Part shown: one piece after another, positions 30,995 through 40,125 of the stretch
Numbering within the stretch: the stretch's first letter is position 1
How the letters are laid out: each line of letters starts with the position of its first letter
Source of the DNA: Thalassolituus maritimus
Lineage (GTDB): Bacteria; Pseudomonadota; Gammaproteobacteria; Pseudomonadales; Oceanobacteraceae
Direction: 5' to 3'
DNA: 64,000 nucleotides
Assembly (NCBI RefSeq): GCF_900156675.1
Contig: NZ_FTOH01000003.1
Location: 1-64,000, forward strand
Translations under genes and position numbers: made by a program
The notes under the pieces: generated by a model
Told to the model about the DNA's origin: nothing
Databases searched by the model: none
The model's input: the letters and a program-made list of their open reading frames with translations, nothing else

Positions 30995-32209
30995 TTAAGG
31001 GCACTCAGGATCGCCGGGGCATATCATGCCTGGTCCGGGGTCAAGTGGATCAAGGCCCGTTCCGGGGCCTATCGGATCAAGCGGATCTCCGCCCGGATTG
31101 GTTGGCAACCCGGAGCCAGTGCCTGGTTCCTGTGGTTCTGTTATTGGGGGCTCAGGCTCAGTAGCAGGCTCTTCCGGTTCTGGCTCCTGGGGCTCTGGTT
31201 CTTGAGGGACGGGCGGCTCGGGCTGAGAAGGCGCCTCAGTCGGTTGTTCCGGCGTGAAGGTTGGGTCAAATTCGTCTGGCAGGCCAAACCTCGTCTCCAT
31301 ACGCTCGATAATGCGTTGGACCTGAAAGTCGTTGATGTACTGCTGTGACTCCCGGCGGCTTTGCTGGCGGCTCTCGTCAGAGGACCGTCGGTTGGCATTC
31401 TCTTGTGCTCGTGCATCGGCGGGGTCATCAGTATTAACGCCGTTAATATTGCTGAGAGTGCCGTTATTTTGCTCCGTGTCACTTTCATTGCTAGCCTGAG
31501 GCTGTTCAAAAGTAAGTGGCGGCGCAAAAAAGAAAACGGGTGCCAGCCCGTCGCCAGCAATAACACTTCCTTCAGGCTGATCAACCGTGATTCTCTGACT
31601 TCCCGCAGTCACCACAAAGGTACCTGTTGGAATGGAAGAGTAAGGGCCGGGGCCCATCAGCGACGAATAACTCAGGGGGCCAGTCTCTGGCGGCAAGTTG
31701 ATATCAGGAAAATGCACCGATGCCTGCTCAGGTGAGAGTATCGCGGTCACCCCCATAGTGCCCAGCACAGCGACTTCGGTGGCGGGTTGCAGGATTCTGA
31801 AAGCATTCAGGCTACCATCAGCAATGCGTCCGGTGGCGAACTTCAGTTGTCCTGCTTCCTGAGTGATCTGCAATTGCCCGGTCTTGAGGTCATCGTCAAA
31901 TTCGTAGTGATCCAGAGTGATCACAGAACCTTCGCCGAATGTGAAGGTACTTTCGTCCCGCAGAAGTAGCTGGAACAGCTGTCCGTTGTCAGACTCAATC
32001 CGGTCACCAGAGAAAATATCATCGCCGCTGTACGCGGTCAGAAGCTGGTCATCGCGATAGACAGTCACTGATCCTTTCAGCCCAGCCAGTACACCCGCTT
32101 CCTGTGCATGTGTATGGACTGCTACGGCCAGCGCGCTGAGTGTCAGAAGGGTGGTTTTAAGGCGCTTGCCGGATTGGAAATGTCGGGTCATTGCGATATC
32201 CGTCTTCAT
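30995..32209 (-). CDS. Secreted FecR-domain protein with Pro/Glu-rich tail
   Basis: About 404 residues from the ATG at 32209 (GAGGG eight bases upstream). A GTG at 32224 overlapping the previous stop and an ATG at 32191 are alternatives. A signal peptide ending HTHA-QE is followed by a FecR-like beta domain (about 30-160: GSVTVYRDDQLL, GDRIESDNGQLFQLLLRD). A disordered, charged and glutamine-rich middle comes next, then a long Pro-Glu-Pro and Gly-Pro rich tail ending CPGDPECP. It lacks the cytoplasmic anti-sigma part and membrane helix of true FecR regulators, so it belongs to the secreted FecR-domain class. It is second in an operon with the Slam-like barrel gene and may be its partner or cargo (inference). 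Confidence 0.8.
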   Translation of the reverse strand: MKTDIAMTRHFQSGKRLKTTLLTLSALAVAVHTHAQEAGVLAGLKGSVTVYRDDQLLTAYSGDDIFSGDRIESDNGQLFQLLLRDESTFTFGEGSVITLDHYEFDDDLKTGQLQITQEAGQLKFATGRIADGSLNAFRILQPATEVAVLGTMGVTAILSPEQASVHFPDINLPPETGPLSYSSLMGPGPYSSIPTGTFVVTAGSQRITVDQPEGSVIAGDGLAPVFFFAPPLTFEQPQASNESDTEQNNGTLSNINGVNTDDPADARAQENANRRSSDESRQQSRRESQQYINDFQVQRIIERMETRFGLPDEFDPTFTPEQPTEAPSQPEPPVPQEPEPQEPEPEEPATEPEPPITEPQEPGTGSGLPTNPGGDPLDPIGPGTGLDPLDPGPGMICPGDPECP

Positions 32210-32220
32210 TTCAGGGGCCC

Positions 32221-33528
32221 TCACAGACTGAAGAGTTTTGTGACCGAGGCCGACCAGCGGGTATTACGGTACTCATAATTAGAAATATCTGCGCGATTCA
32301 GCTGGCGTTCGCCACTGATCGTCAGGTCCATATTCTCAACCAGATTTACCGGCAATGTCAGTGCCAGAGATGCGAACAAAGGTTTGCTGTGTCGCACCAG
32401 CGAAGGGTCACCGGTGACGAATTCTGAGGAGCCTGAGTAACGCGTGCGACTCTGGCTGACATAAGCGGCAACTGACTGCCCGGCGGCCGCTGTCCAGCGG
32501 TAACTCATGCTGGTGGACCAATTGGTGTAACTGGAAGCCTCCGAGCGGGCTTCTTTGGTACTGTATCCCAATGCCAGATAGAGATTGTGCACTTTATCGA
32601 AGGTCAGCGAACCAGATACTTTTGAATAGTAACGCTTGCCTGAACTGGCATCGCTGCCCGGAGCGATGTAGTTGTCTGTCGAGACGCCTGTACTCAGGCG
32701 CGTATTAACGTAGAGGTTGAGGCTTTTCAGGTTCCAGGCGTACGAAGAGCTGAGGCTTCCTCCGTGGCTTCTCAGCAAGCCTTCTCCATGCAAAGACTGG
32801 TGTTGAGCATTGCCGGCGAAGGTCAGCTTTATTCCATCAAAATCGAAACGATTTCCGAGGGTGCCATACCAGCTCGAGAAATCGAGCGTGTCCTGGGTGG
32901 CATAGTTATCCCGGGTGTATTGAAGCGAAGCAATGGCAGCATGCTGACGATACTCACCCCAGGCATAATCAAGGTCATAACTGATATTGAACTCGGTACC
33001 GTATTCCTCAACTTTTTTCTGTGGGAATTCGAACTCATAGCCATAAAACAGAATGGTATCGTCGTCAGGGGCATTATTGATGTTGTCGTCGTGATGCCCT
33101 GTGATAGATAACGAGAGGGTCTGGGTTGCGCGCTGATCCATCTCATCAATTCTGCGAAGATAGTCCAGAACCAACCACTCGTCGCTTTGCGGCAGCGGCC
33201 GGGAGCGTACTTCTTCAAACTCCTGACGCGCTTCAACCATCATATCTGAGTGATAGAGCAGACTGGCGTAGATAATTCTCGCTCGGTTCTGATGGGGCTC
33301 AAGCAGAAGAATCCGCTCTACGACCGGAATCGCGGACTTAATGTCGCCTTCATCGATTTTCTGTTGGAGGTAACAGTAATTGAGCGCCAGATCATCCGGG
33401 TTACGGTAGATGTCACTGAAGCTGATGTCTGCCGGACAATTGTCTGACTCAGTTGCAGCTGGTGAAGTGGCATCGGCTCTGACCACGATGGCAGCCAGAG
33501 AAGTAATGAAGAAAATAACGTACCGCAC
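32221..33528 (-). CDS. TPR plus outer-membrane beta-barrel protein, Slam/type XI secretion-like
   Basis: 435 residues from a GTG start at 33528, the only sensible start before the signal peptide (RYVIFFITSLAAIVVRADA). Residues of about 40-145 are helical TPR-like repeats (IPVVERILLLEPHQNRARIIYASLLY). Residues of about 150-435 form alternating amphipathic strands with frequent aromatic ends and a C-terminal strand finishing in F-S-L, as in a 12-14-stranded barrel. This TPR-then-barrel plan matches Slam (DUF560) proteins, which move lipoproteins or soluble cargo across the outer membrane. It precedes the FecR-domain gene with a few bases between or overlapping and faces the giant lipoprotein gene. 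The cargo is unproven. Confidence 0.72.
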   Translation of the reverse strand: MRYVIFFITSLAAIVVRADATSPAATESDNCPADISFSDIYRNPDDLALNYCYLQQKIDEGDIKSAIPVVERILLLEPHQNRARIIYASLLYHSDMMVEARQEFEEVRSRPLPQSDEWLVLDYLRRIDEMDQRATQTLSLSITGHHDDNINNAPDDDTILFYGYEFEFPQKKVEEYGTEFNISYDLDYAWGEYRQHAAIASLQYTRDNYATQDTLDFSSWYGTLGNRFDFDGIKLTFAGNAQHQSLHGEGLLRSHGGSLSSSYAWNLKSLNLYVNTRLSTGVSTDNYIAPGSDASSGKRYYSKVSGSLTFDKVHNLYLALGYSTKEARSEASSYTNWSTSMSYRWTAAAGQSVAAYVSQSRTRYSGSSEFVTGDPSLVRHSKPLFASLALTLPVNLVENMDLTISGERQLNRADISNYEYRNTRWSASVTKLFSL

Positions 33529-33653
33529 GTTCCGTACTCATAAAAATCCTGAGCGCGAATTGTACGCCATTTGCGCCAGCATGTATTCCCATGGGCGCAT
33601 GTAGGCGGGCCAGTTTCACTGGAATTCAGCCTGTCAATCTGGGCTGCTTTGCC

Positions 33654-33869
33654 TTAGCCAGCTTGTTTCAGTCTGGATTTCAGTTCGGAGCAAGCCTGCT
33701 GGAATTTTTCGAGTTTGTGCTGTTCTTTTTCGATCATAGCGGCGGGTACGCGGGATAAGAAGCCATCGTTCTGAAGCTTGTTACTGATCTTGTGAATTTC
33801 TTCTTCGAGCTTCGACACTTCCTCCCGGATTTTGTCGACATTGTCTGCGTTAAGCGCCTGTTCGCCCAT
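33654..33869 (-). CDS. Stand-alone ValRS C-terminal-arm-like coiled-coil protein
   Basis: 71 residues, with ATG preceded by GGAGG at good spacing, so clearly translated. The whole protein is a helical hairpin: VDKIREEVSKLEEEIHKISNKL, turn with N-x-G-F-x-x-x-x-P-A-A-x-I-E-K-E, then a second helix. The N-D-G-F-L-S-R-V-P-A-A-M-I-E-K-E turn is the hallmark of the tRNA-binding arm at the C-terminus of valyl-tRNA synthetase, normally fused to an enzyme of about 950 residues. Here it stands alone with no synthetase nearby. It may bind tRNA or ribosomes, or only share the fold. Confidence 0.75.
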   Translation of the reverse strand: MGEQALNADNVDKIREEVSKLEEEIHKISNKLQNDGFLSRVPAAMIEKEQHKLEKFQQACSELKSRLKQAG

Positions 33870-34136
33870 CTGAAATTACCTCCGTGTTAGCGGGACCCCA
33901 TAGTCCTGCCTGCGTGGTTCATCAATAAGTATAGACAAGATTTTCGTGTTTGCCTGAAAGGCCATTTCAAACAGGCCGGAACTCTTAGCAGCTTTACCGT
34001 TCGTAATATTGGAAGGCCGGGAATACTGAGAAATACAGGCGTGGAACTGAGTACTTGAAGTCTCAGTACTGAAGCAGAGAAGCGCAGCATTATTCAGAAC
34101 TGGCTAAAACGCTAACGATATTTTGAGGTGACAACA

Positions 34137-34388
34137 ATGGATATTTCAGCACTACTCGTTTTTCTGTTAATCGGCGCACTTGCAGGCTGGCTTGGTGGCG
34201 TTATCACTAAAGGCGGTGGCTACGGTCTGCTAGGCGACATTGTCATTGGCGTGCTCGGTGCCGTTGTTGGTGGCTATGTGTTTTCAGTCGCCGGTGTTGC
34301 CGCAGGTGGTTTCATCGGATCGGTTATTACCGCCACGGTCGGTGCCGTGATATTGATCTTTCTGGTTCGCCTGCTTAAAAGAGCGTAA
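34137..34388 (+). CDS. GlsB/YeaQ/YmgE-family small membrane protein
   Basis: 83 residues from the ATG at 34137, with GAGGTG upstream; an in-frame GTG at 34128 lies inside the SD and was discarded. It has three glycine-rich hydrophobic segments with the family pattern LLIGALAGWLGGVITKGGGYGLLGDIVIGVLGAVVGG (read across residues of about 9-45). These Transgly_assoc proteins are induced by general or acid stress. Function unknown. A strong terminator follows. Confidence 0.9.
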   Translation: MDISALLVFLLIGALAGWLGGVITKGGGYGLLGDIVIGVLGAVVGGYVFSVAGVAAGGFIGSVITATVGAVILIFLVRLLKRA

Positions 34389-34410
34389 CCATTGATGGTT
34401 TAACTCAATG

Positions 34411-34439
34411 AAAAAAGCCCCGTCTGTCGGGGCTTTTTT
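34411..34439. terminator. Bidirectional terminator between glsB-like gene and azoR
   Basis: AAAAAAGCCCCG, loop TCTGT, CGGGGCTTTTTT: a 12-bp stem with A and T tracts serving both converging genes. Confidence 0.92.
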
Positions 34440-34453
34440 ATGTCGATCACTTA

Positions 34454-35032
34454 TTAAGCAACGCCTGCTATTTCAGCTTCCGCTTTTTCGGCTTTTGTTT
34501 CGTCCAGCATCAAACCGCTGCCGTCGATGAAGGTGACATCAGTCATTCCCATAAACGCCAGAATGTACTTCAGCCAGCCACTGACGAAATCATTTTCCGC
34601 GCCCAGAACAGTGCCACCCGATGTCACTACGACATAGACTTTTTTGCCTGTTAGCAAGCCAACCGGGCCTTCTTCTGTGTAGCGGAAAGTTTCACGGGCG
34701 CGCGCCACCATATCGATCCAGGCTTTCAGAGCAGCCGGTACGTGGAAGTTATAGACAGGTGCTGTAATAACGACGGTGTCAGCTGCACGCAGCTCATTCA
34801 CTAACTGGTCGGATGTTGCCAGAGATGTCTTCTGCTCATCGCTGCGGTCGGATGGATCTGTGAAGTTCGAACCAATCCAGTTTTCATTGATCAGTTCAAT
34901 GCCGTTTGCCAGATCTCGCTCGGTAACCTGGGTGCTGCTGTCAGACAAGCGTTCGATCAGTTTATCCGCGAGATTACGGCTAACTGAACCTTCCGTTCTC
35001 ATACTGCTGTCTACGCGAAGAATATGTGTCAT
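34454..35032 (-). CDS. azoR: FMN-dependent NADH:quinone/azo reductase
   Basis: 192 residues, flavodoxin-like. The N-terminal SSMRTEGSVSRNLAD binds the FMN phosphate. APVYNFHVPAALKAWIDM and TSGGT-like VVVTSGGTV are the conserved flavin-isoalloxazine and second flavin motifs of AzoR. Slightly shorter than E. coli AzoR (201). It reduces quinones and azo compounds with NADH and is often induced by electrophile stress. It is divergent from a LysR gene, which probably regulates it. ATG with AGGAGAAGGA upstream. Confidence 0.92.
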   Translation of the reverse strand: MTHILRVDSSMRTEGSVSRNLADKLIERLSDSSTQVTERDLANGIELINENWIGSNFTDPSDRSDEQKTSLATSDQLVNELRAADTVVITAPVYNFHVPAALKAWIDMVARARETFRYTEEGPVGLLTGKKVYVVVTSGGTVLGAENDFVSGWLKYILAFMGMTDVTFIDGSGLMLDETKAEKAEAEIAGVA

Positions 35033-35214
35033 TTCCTTCTCCTGTGTCTTGTGAGGATACGTTTAACTATTCAACGGAAACCACGATAAACATTTCTTAA
35101 CTATGGAAAAATACTCTATGATTGAAAATATTATTCTGAAAAGTAGAAAAATTAGAGGTGATGGGTGCTTAACGTGATGCATCGACGGGGTCATATCAGA
35201 AAAGGGAGTAGCCT

Positions 35215-36135
35215 ATGAGTGAGCTGGAAGAAGTACGGGTCTTCGTCACACTGGTAGAGTGCCACAGTGCATCAAAAGCGGCAGAACGCCTTGGTGTTGC
35301 AAACTCGGCGATCAGTCGACGTATGAAGGCCCTTGAAGAAAGGTTGGGAGTGCAGTTACTGCAACGCACCACACGGACGATGCACCTGACTGATGACGGC
35401 CAGCTCTACTATGAACGCTGCCGCAAGCTACTTGACGACTGGAAGGACGCAGAACAGGAGGTGATGCAATCGGCCACGTTACTGAGCGGCAATATCAGGG
35501 TATCCATGCCTCTCAGCCTTGGCATTTCCCAACTTTCACCGATCATTGCTGACTTCATGAGTGAACACCCCGGGGTGACGGTCAATTTCGATCTGTCTGA
35601 CCGCAGGGTTGACGTTATTGAAGATGGCTTTGATCTTGTCTTTCGCATTGGTCACCTTGAAGATTCGACCCTGATCGCCCGCAAGGTTACACGGGTGAGG
35701 CATATGGTGTACTGCTCACCGGATTTCGTGGAAAAGTACGGGCCGTTTAATACCCCGGATGATCTGCACGGCGTACCGGTTTTTGGATACAGCAATCTGC
35801 GCTATCCCGGACGCTGGCCATACACATCACCAGATGGAAAAACAGGGGAGATTCGTCTTTCACCAGGTACGTTATCGAATAATGGCGAAGCATTAATTGC
35901 TGCCGCTGAACGGGGACTGGGAGTCGGTTGCCAGCCAACATTCACTTTGCAGGAAGCCTTCTCAAGCGGACGATTAATTCCGGTGCTGACCGACTATGAA
36001 TGGTTTGGGATGAACCTTTACGCTGTGTATCCCCGGGCCCGGCATTTATCGCGGCGGGTACGTGCTTTGATCGACTATGTCATTGAGCGCCTCGGCAAAG
36101 AACCATACTGGGATAAATGTATTGATGAGTTGTGA
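35215..36135 (+). CDS. LysR-family regulator divergent from azoR
   Basis: 306 residues. The N-terminal winged helix-turn-helix (EEVRVFVTLVECHSASKAAERLGVANSAISRRM) is followed by a periplasmic-binding-like effector domain, with the phrase DRRVDVIEDGFDLVFRIGHL typical of the AaeR/DsdC-neighbouring CrgA/YhjC group. GGGAG precedes the ATG. The 182-base divergent region shared with azoR is AT-rich and likely holds its operator; the best guess is electrophile-responsive control of azoR. Confidence 0.9.
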   Translation: MSELEEVRVFVTLVECHSASKAAERLGVANSAISRRMKALEERLGVQLLQRTTRTMHLTDDGQLYYERCRKLLDDWKDAEQEVMQSATLLSGNIRVSMPLSLGISQLSPIIADFMSEHPGVTVNFDLSDRRVDVIEDGFDLVFRIGHLEDSTLIARKVTRVRHMVYCSPDFVEKYGPFNTPDDLHGVPVFGYSNLRYPGRWPYTSPDGKTGEIRLSPGTLSNNGEALIAAAERGLGVGCQPTFTLQEAFSSGRLIPVLTDYEWFGMNLYAVYPRARHLSRRVRALIDYVIERLGKEPYWDKCIDEL

Positions 36136-36213
36136 TACTTATACGGATAGTTGGTGTCATAGTTAAAAACACGGGTAGGTTTATATCCATGTGCAGGCGA
36201 CAAAGGAAACATC

Positions 36214-37503
36214 ATGTTCAGTAAATGGCAGTGGTTATTTATCAGGTTCACTCATAAATTATGGGTCAGAGCGGCGCTGTTTGCGGTCATGGCGATAGTC
36301 ACTGCATTGATCGCCGCGCCAGTAGAGCGATTGCTGCCCGAGGCTCTGTCGTTTCAGATTTCGGTCGCCACGATCGATCAGATACTCGATATTCTGGCAA
36401 CCAGCATGCTGACTGTAACGACCTTTTCGTTGGGAGTTATGGTGTCAGCCTTCACTGCGGCGAGTACCGGGACGACACCCAGAGCAACTCAGCTCGTTCG
36501 GGAAGATCCGATTACGCAAAATGTTCTTGCAACGTTTCTGGGTGCATTTCTTTTCAGTCTTGTGGGCATTATTGCGCTTAATACCGGTGTCTATGGTGAG
36601 GGCGGGCGTTTGGTTCTGTTTGCCGCAACGCTGCTGGTGATCGGCATCATACTGGTCGCCATACTTCATTGGATTGAACATCTTTCGGTATTAGGGCGAG
36701 TCTCTGAGACCACCGATCAGGTCGAAGTCGCAGCCGCCAATGCGTTGCACGCACGAGTAGAGCATCCGCACTTGGGAGCACGGTGCTTACCCGAAGACTG
36801 GCAGCGCCCAGCCAATGGCTTTGATATTAAGTCAGAATCCACGGGTTACATTTGTCATATTGATATCGCCAGCCTTCAGGAAACTGCTGATGAACTGAAG
36901 TTGAATATCAACGTGTTATTGACTCCGGGTAGTTTTGTCTTTCCCGGTAAACCTCTTGCCTGTGTCGAGTTTAAAGAGAAAGAAGTCCTCAACAGTGAGC
37001 AGGAAGCGCACCTGATCAATCGTGTCACGTCAGCTTATACCACTGGGAAAACCCGGTCGTTCGAGCAAGATCCAAGGTTTGGTTTAATTGTACTTTCTGA
37101 GATCGCGAGCAGAGCACTGTCACCGGCAGTCAATGATCCTGGTACAGCAATCGACGTACTGGGCAGGGCAGTAAGATTGTTCTGTATCTGGAGAGATCAC
37201 CGGGTGCTGGACGATGACGATGACGATGAATCTATCTGCTTCCCGTCGGTACGTGTACCGGCATTAAAAACGTCTGACCTGATTGAAGATTTATTTATGC
37301 CAGTTGCACGTGACGGTGCGGGGTTAATTGAAATTCAGATACGCGTTCAGAAATCTATGGCGGCTCTCGGAGATATGGCTCCCGAGGCCTATTGTGATGT
37401 CATGGCCCACTACGCGGAGCTTGCAGTAAAACGAGCCAGTCAGAGTCTGGCTCTTGAAGAGGAAGTGGAGCAGTTAAAAGCGGTACAGTACAAAAAAGAC
37501 TGA
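36214..37503 (+). CDS. DUF2254 membrane protein
   Basis: 429 residues. Four hydrophobic segments lie in the first 160 residues (about 18-37, 58-80, 105-128, 133-152), with the family phrase ATSMLTVTTFSLGVMVSAFTAAS. A long cytoplasmic or periplasmic region follows, containing SRALSPAVNDPGTAIDVL. That sequence is the DUF2254 signature. An acidic run DDDDDDE lies near residue 333. Function unknown. Single gene downstream of the LysR gene, convergent with yegD. Confidence 0.88.
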   Translation: MFSKWQWLFIRFTHKLWVRAALFAVMAIVTALIAAPVERLLPEALSFQISVATIDQILDILATSMLTVTTFSLGVMVSAFTAASTGTTPRATQLVREDPITQNVLATFLGAFLFSLVGIIALNTGVYGEGGRLVLFAATLLVIGIILVAILHWIEHLSVLGRVSETTDQVEVAAANALHARVEHPHLGARCLPEDWQRPANGFDIKSESTGYICHIDIASLQETADELKLNINVLLTPGSFVFPGKPLACVEFKEKEVLNSEQEAHLINRVTSAYTTGKTRSFEQDPRFGLIVLSEIASRALSPAVNDPGTAIDVLGRAVRLFCIWRDHRVLDDDDDDESICFPSVRVPALKTSDLIEDLFMPVARDGAGLIEIQIRVQKSMAALGDMAPEAYCDVMAHYAELAVKRASQSLALEEEVEQLKAVQYKKD

Positions 37504-37552
37504 CCTTCCGCGTATAGGCAGTGTTGAGGTTGTGTTTGAGTCAGTATATGAA

Positions 37553-38911
37553 TCAGCGGTAAATGCGCTGAGCCCACTCTGTCAGGCCCGACACAACGCT
37601 GCCAAAGTGATCACCATCGAATAGTGGTACTTCACCAAAGACGTTTTCGACCGCATTTGTGATCACGGGAGACTTTGCACTTCCGCCAGTGACGAAAATC
37701 AGATCAGGGGAGACGCCAGCCTGGTCTTTAGCCTCTTTCATCAGCGCAATAATTTTTTCAAGTGGACGCTCGATTGCATCGGCAAGTTCGGCTCGGTTGA
37801 TATCCGTACTGAGCGATTTTTCGACGAACTCAAGATTCACCGATGTGATTTCAGCATCGGACAAGGAAATCTTTGCCTCCTCCGCATGGCGAACCAATTG
37901 CTGATTCTGCTTGTTTTTACGCAGTCTGAGTAATCGACCAATCAGCTCGGGTTCAGCACAATCGCGCTGCAGTTGTTCAAGATACAGCCCTGTTTCCAGA
38001 CTACTGAAGCGAGTCAGAGCGGAAACATCGTTAGTAGACACTGCATCAATAAAGGTTTTTGTCGGCATTGGCTTGCCACTTTTGAGCGCGGCATTCATGC
38101 CAAATAGTGGCATCAGAGATTCCGTTGCCAGGCGGATGTCGAGGTCGTTTCCGCCGACCCGTTCGCCCGTATGTGCAAGAAAATCCGCTGCACGATCTGC
38201 TTTCTGAATATGATCCGGCCCCATGCGTACCATTGCACAGTCACTGGTACCACCGCCAATATCGACAACCAGAACGGTTTTATCCTCAGTGAGCTGGCGT
38301 TCAAAACTTAAGCCAGCCGCAATTGGCTCGTATTGAAATTCGATGTCTTTAAAGCCGCTGCGTCTGGCTGCCGTTTCGAGAATAGATAATGCTTGTCGGT
38401 TACTTTGCTCTGAATTCAGCCCCTGAAAATTCACCGGGCGACCAATAACGGTTTGAGTCAGAGTATCGCCAGCAGAGACTTCTGCGCGATGTTTGATCGT
38501 CTGCATCATGGCCGTGACGATATCTTCGAAGAAGCCCACAAACTCAGGGCGAAGCCCGCTGGCACCAAGAAAGGATTTTGGGGATTTAACGAAGTAGCCT
38601 TCTTCCGGATCGGCAAAATACTCTTTGAACGCCGCATGCCCGACGAACATCACATCATCATCCGCGTGAAGGTCGAGCTCGCTCCGAGCCCTGAGGGCCA
38701 TCTGCAACTGGGGTTTGCGTGATGCAATAAATGCATCGCGGTCAAAAATCAGTTTGTGACTTACCTGCTCAGTAATCAGTTCGCGGGCCATCGCATATAG
38801 GGCAGAGGGCATAAAAGTGCGCTCGCCATCGACCGGCAATAAACGTATCCCGCACTCCTGTTGCACGCCAATAGCGCAGTTGGAAGTGCCGTAGTCGAAA
38901 CCGCAGATCAT
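37553..38911 (-). CDS. yegD: Hsp70-like putative chaperone YegD
   Basis: 452 residues from the ATG at 38911 (an in-frame TTG three codons earlier is ignored), matching the roughly 450 of E. coli YegD. It has an actin-like ATPase fold: phosphate-1 loop ICGFDYGTSNCAIGV, phosphate-2 VLVVDIGGGTSDCAMV near residue 222, and adenosine motif LIFVTGGSAKSPVI near residue 415. It lacks the C-terminal substrate-binding lid of DnaK, so it is a short Hsp70 relative of unknown client. Same strand as the GntR gene upstream, but about 95 bases apart. Confidence 0.93.
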   Translation of the reverse strand: MICGFDYGTSNCAIGVQQECGIRLLPVDGERTFMPSALYAMARELITEQVSHKLIFDRDAFIASRKPQLQMALRARSELDLHADDDVMFVGHAAFKEYFADPEEGYFVKSPKSFLGASGLRPEFVGFFEDIVTAMMQTIKHRAEVSAGDTLTQTVIGRPVNFQGLNSEQSNRQALSILETAARRSGFKDIEFQYEPIAAGLSFERQLTEDKTVLVVDIGGGTSDCAMVRMGPDHIQKADRAADFLAHTGERVGGNDLDIRLATESLMPLFGMNAALKSGKPMPTKTFIDAVSTNDVSALTRFSSLETGLYLEQLQRDCAEPELIGRLLRLRKNKQNQQLVRHAEEAKISLSDAEITSVNLEFVEKSLSTDINRAELADAIERPLEKIIALMKEAKDQAGVSPDLIFVTGGSAKSPVITNAVENVFGEVPLFDGDHFGSVVSGLTEWAQRIYR

Positions 38912-39005
38912 GTTAAGCAACCCAAAACCGCGAAATTTAGCACAGGCGTGAAGTCATAATCCAGACAGTTGTTAGAGTATGTGAAACGACCTCCAGCCTC
39001 TCCTG

Positions 39006-39725
39006 TCAGGCACTGAACATGGATTTAAAGTCGACGTCGTCGCCAGAATCCTGTGTGGTATTAATCGTCTGGTAAATCGCATCCAGGTGATGATCCATCC
39101 AAGTCTGCGCTTCTGCCACCTGATTGCTTTCAATTAACTTGAGCAGCTCAGTGTGCTCGCCACAGTCGCAGCCAACACTCGAACTTGTGCCATAAAGAGA
39201 AATGATCAGCGACGACAGAGAGGTCAGTTGTGCTACCTGTTCACCCAGAATGAGGTTACCGGTTGCTACCGCAAGTTGCACATGGAAGCGTGCAGAGAGC
39301 TGAACTTCCTCCTGAAACTTACCTTCCCTGTGCGCCGCTTTTTCCTGCGCGACTAAATCATGCAGCTCTTTATAAGCGTCAGAATGACGGTTTTCGTAGA
39401 CCGCCGGGATCAGCGCGACCTCAATCAGACGACGGGCTTTGAAGACATCCGCCGCTTCTTTCCGACCCGGCTGTGCAACCCGCGCGCCGCGGTTGTGCTC
39501 CATACTGACCAAACGCTGCTGGGCAAGCTTCTGCAATGCTTTGCGAATGGTAGTACGGCTGACCTTAAAGGCCTCGCCGAGAGAGTCTTCGGGCAAGCGG
39601 GTGCCGGGGCGCAGGCGCCGATCAACGATGGCCTGCAATAGCTCCCTGACGATCTGTTCATCGCGCGAGGTGGCTTTGCTGCCGGGCGGTGTTACGTATA
39701 GCGAAAGATTGGGTGAATGCGTCAT
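39006..39725 (-). CDS. GntR-family (FCD) regulator of the ureide locus
   Basis: 239 residues. The N-terminal winged helix (RDEQIVRELLQAIVDRRLRPGTRLPEDSLGEAFKVSRTTIRKAL) and an all-helical FCD ligand domain place it in the FadR subgroup. Metal-binding histidines of the FCD core are visible in RFHVQLAVATGN and further downstream. It is divergent from the first NCS1 permease. TGTATAC repeats overlap its start codon, and the same palindrome recurs before the permease and alc. It is therefore the likely repressor of the allantoin genes, relieved by a pathway intermediate (inference). Confidence 0.88.
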   Translation of the reverse strand: MTHSPNLSLYVTPPGSKATSRDEQIVRELLQAIVDRRLRPGTRLPEDSLGEAFKVSRTTIRKALQKLAQQRLVSMEHNRGARVAQPGRKEAADVFKARRLIEVALIPAVYENRHSDAYKELHDLVAQEKAAHREGKFQEEVQLSARFHVQLAVATGNLILGEQVAQLTSLSSLIISLYGTSSSVGCDCGEHTELLKLIESNQVAEAQTWMDHHLDAIYQTINTTQDSGDDVDFKSMFSA

Positions 39726-39747
39726 GTATACCTCAGATTGTATACAG
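39724..39747. promoter_or_regulatory. Probable GntR operator pair at its own start
   Basis: Two copies of the TGTATAC core: ATGTATACCT (39724-39733), covering the regulator's ATG and SD, and TTGTATACAG (39738-39747). FadR-type GntR proteins bind palindromes of the form T-x-G-T-x-x-A-C-x-A, so autorepression is likely. Confidence 0.65.
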
Positions 39748-40125
39748 AATTGATCGTGTTCTGTGCTCCATTATCACCCAATATCATCGGCGGCGCACCA
39801 AATATCAGCACAATCGCTGTAGCATGGGCTTCAGAGCATTAACTGGCTTTCGGCTGGAAACCTACGGTAACGCTAATGATTTCAAAGGCTTGATCATAAA
39901 GTCGTGACAATTTCGTGATCTGGCACAAATTTAGCTACTCAGTGTATACACGATTGTATCCAATCCTGATATTTTATCGTGTACGTTAAAACTGGGGGCG
40001 TCTTTTCCTGCGATGGTTCTGTAAAGAATCTGAAGAAGGAGGCAGAACACAAACAATGTTCTGAGCGGTGCCATGCTGATCCGGCTCTTGCAACGCAGAC
40101 CGGGAATACAGATGGGAGAAAAACA
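39748..40125. promoter_or_regulatory. Divergent control region gntR / NCS1 permease, with operators
   Basis: About 380 bases without a gene. GTGTATACAC (39942-39951) is a perfect palindrome, followed at once by TTGTATCCAA (39954-39963), one mismatch from TTGTATACAA. A weaker TCGTGTACGT sits at 39977-39986. These lie about 165 bases upstream of the permease start and probably overlap its promoter. The open frame that extends upstream of the permease ATG here was rejected. Confidence 0.65.

Noticed and set aside
30995-32209. FecR as an anti-sigma regulator of iron genes
   Set aside because: It has a signal peptide and no cytoplasmic anti-sigma segment or adjacent ECF sigma gene.
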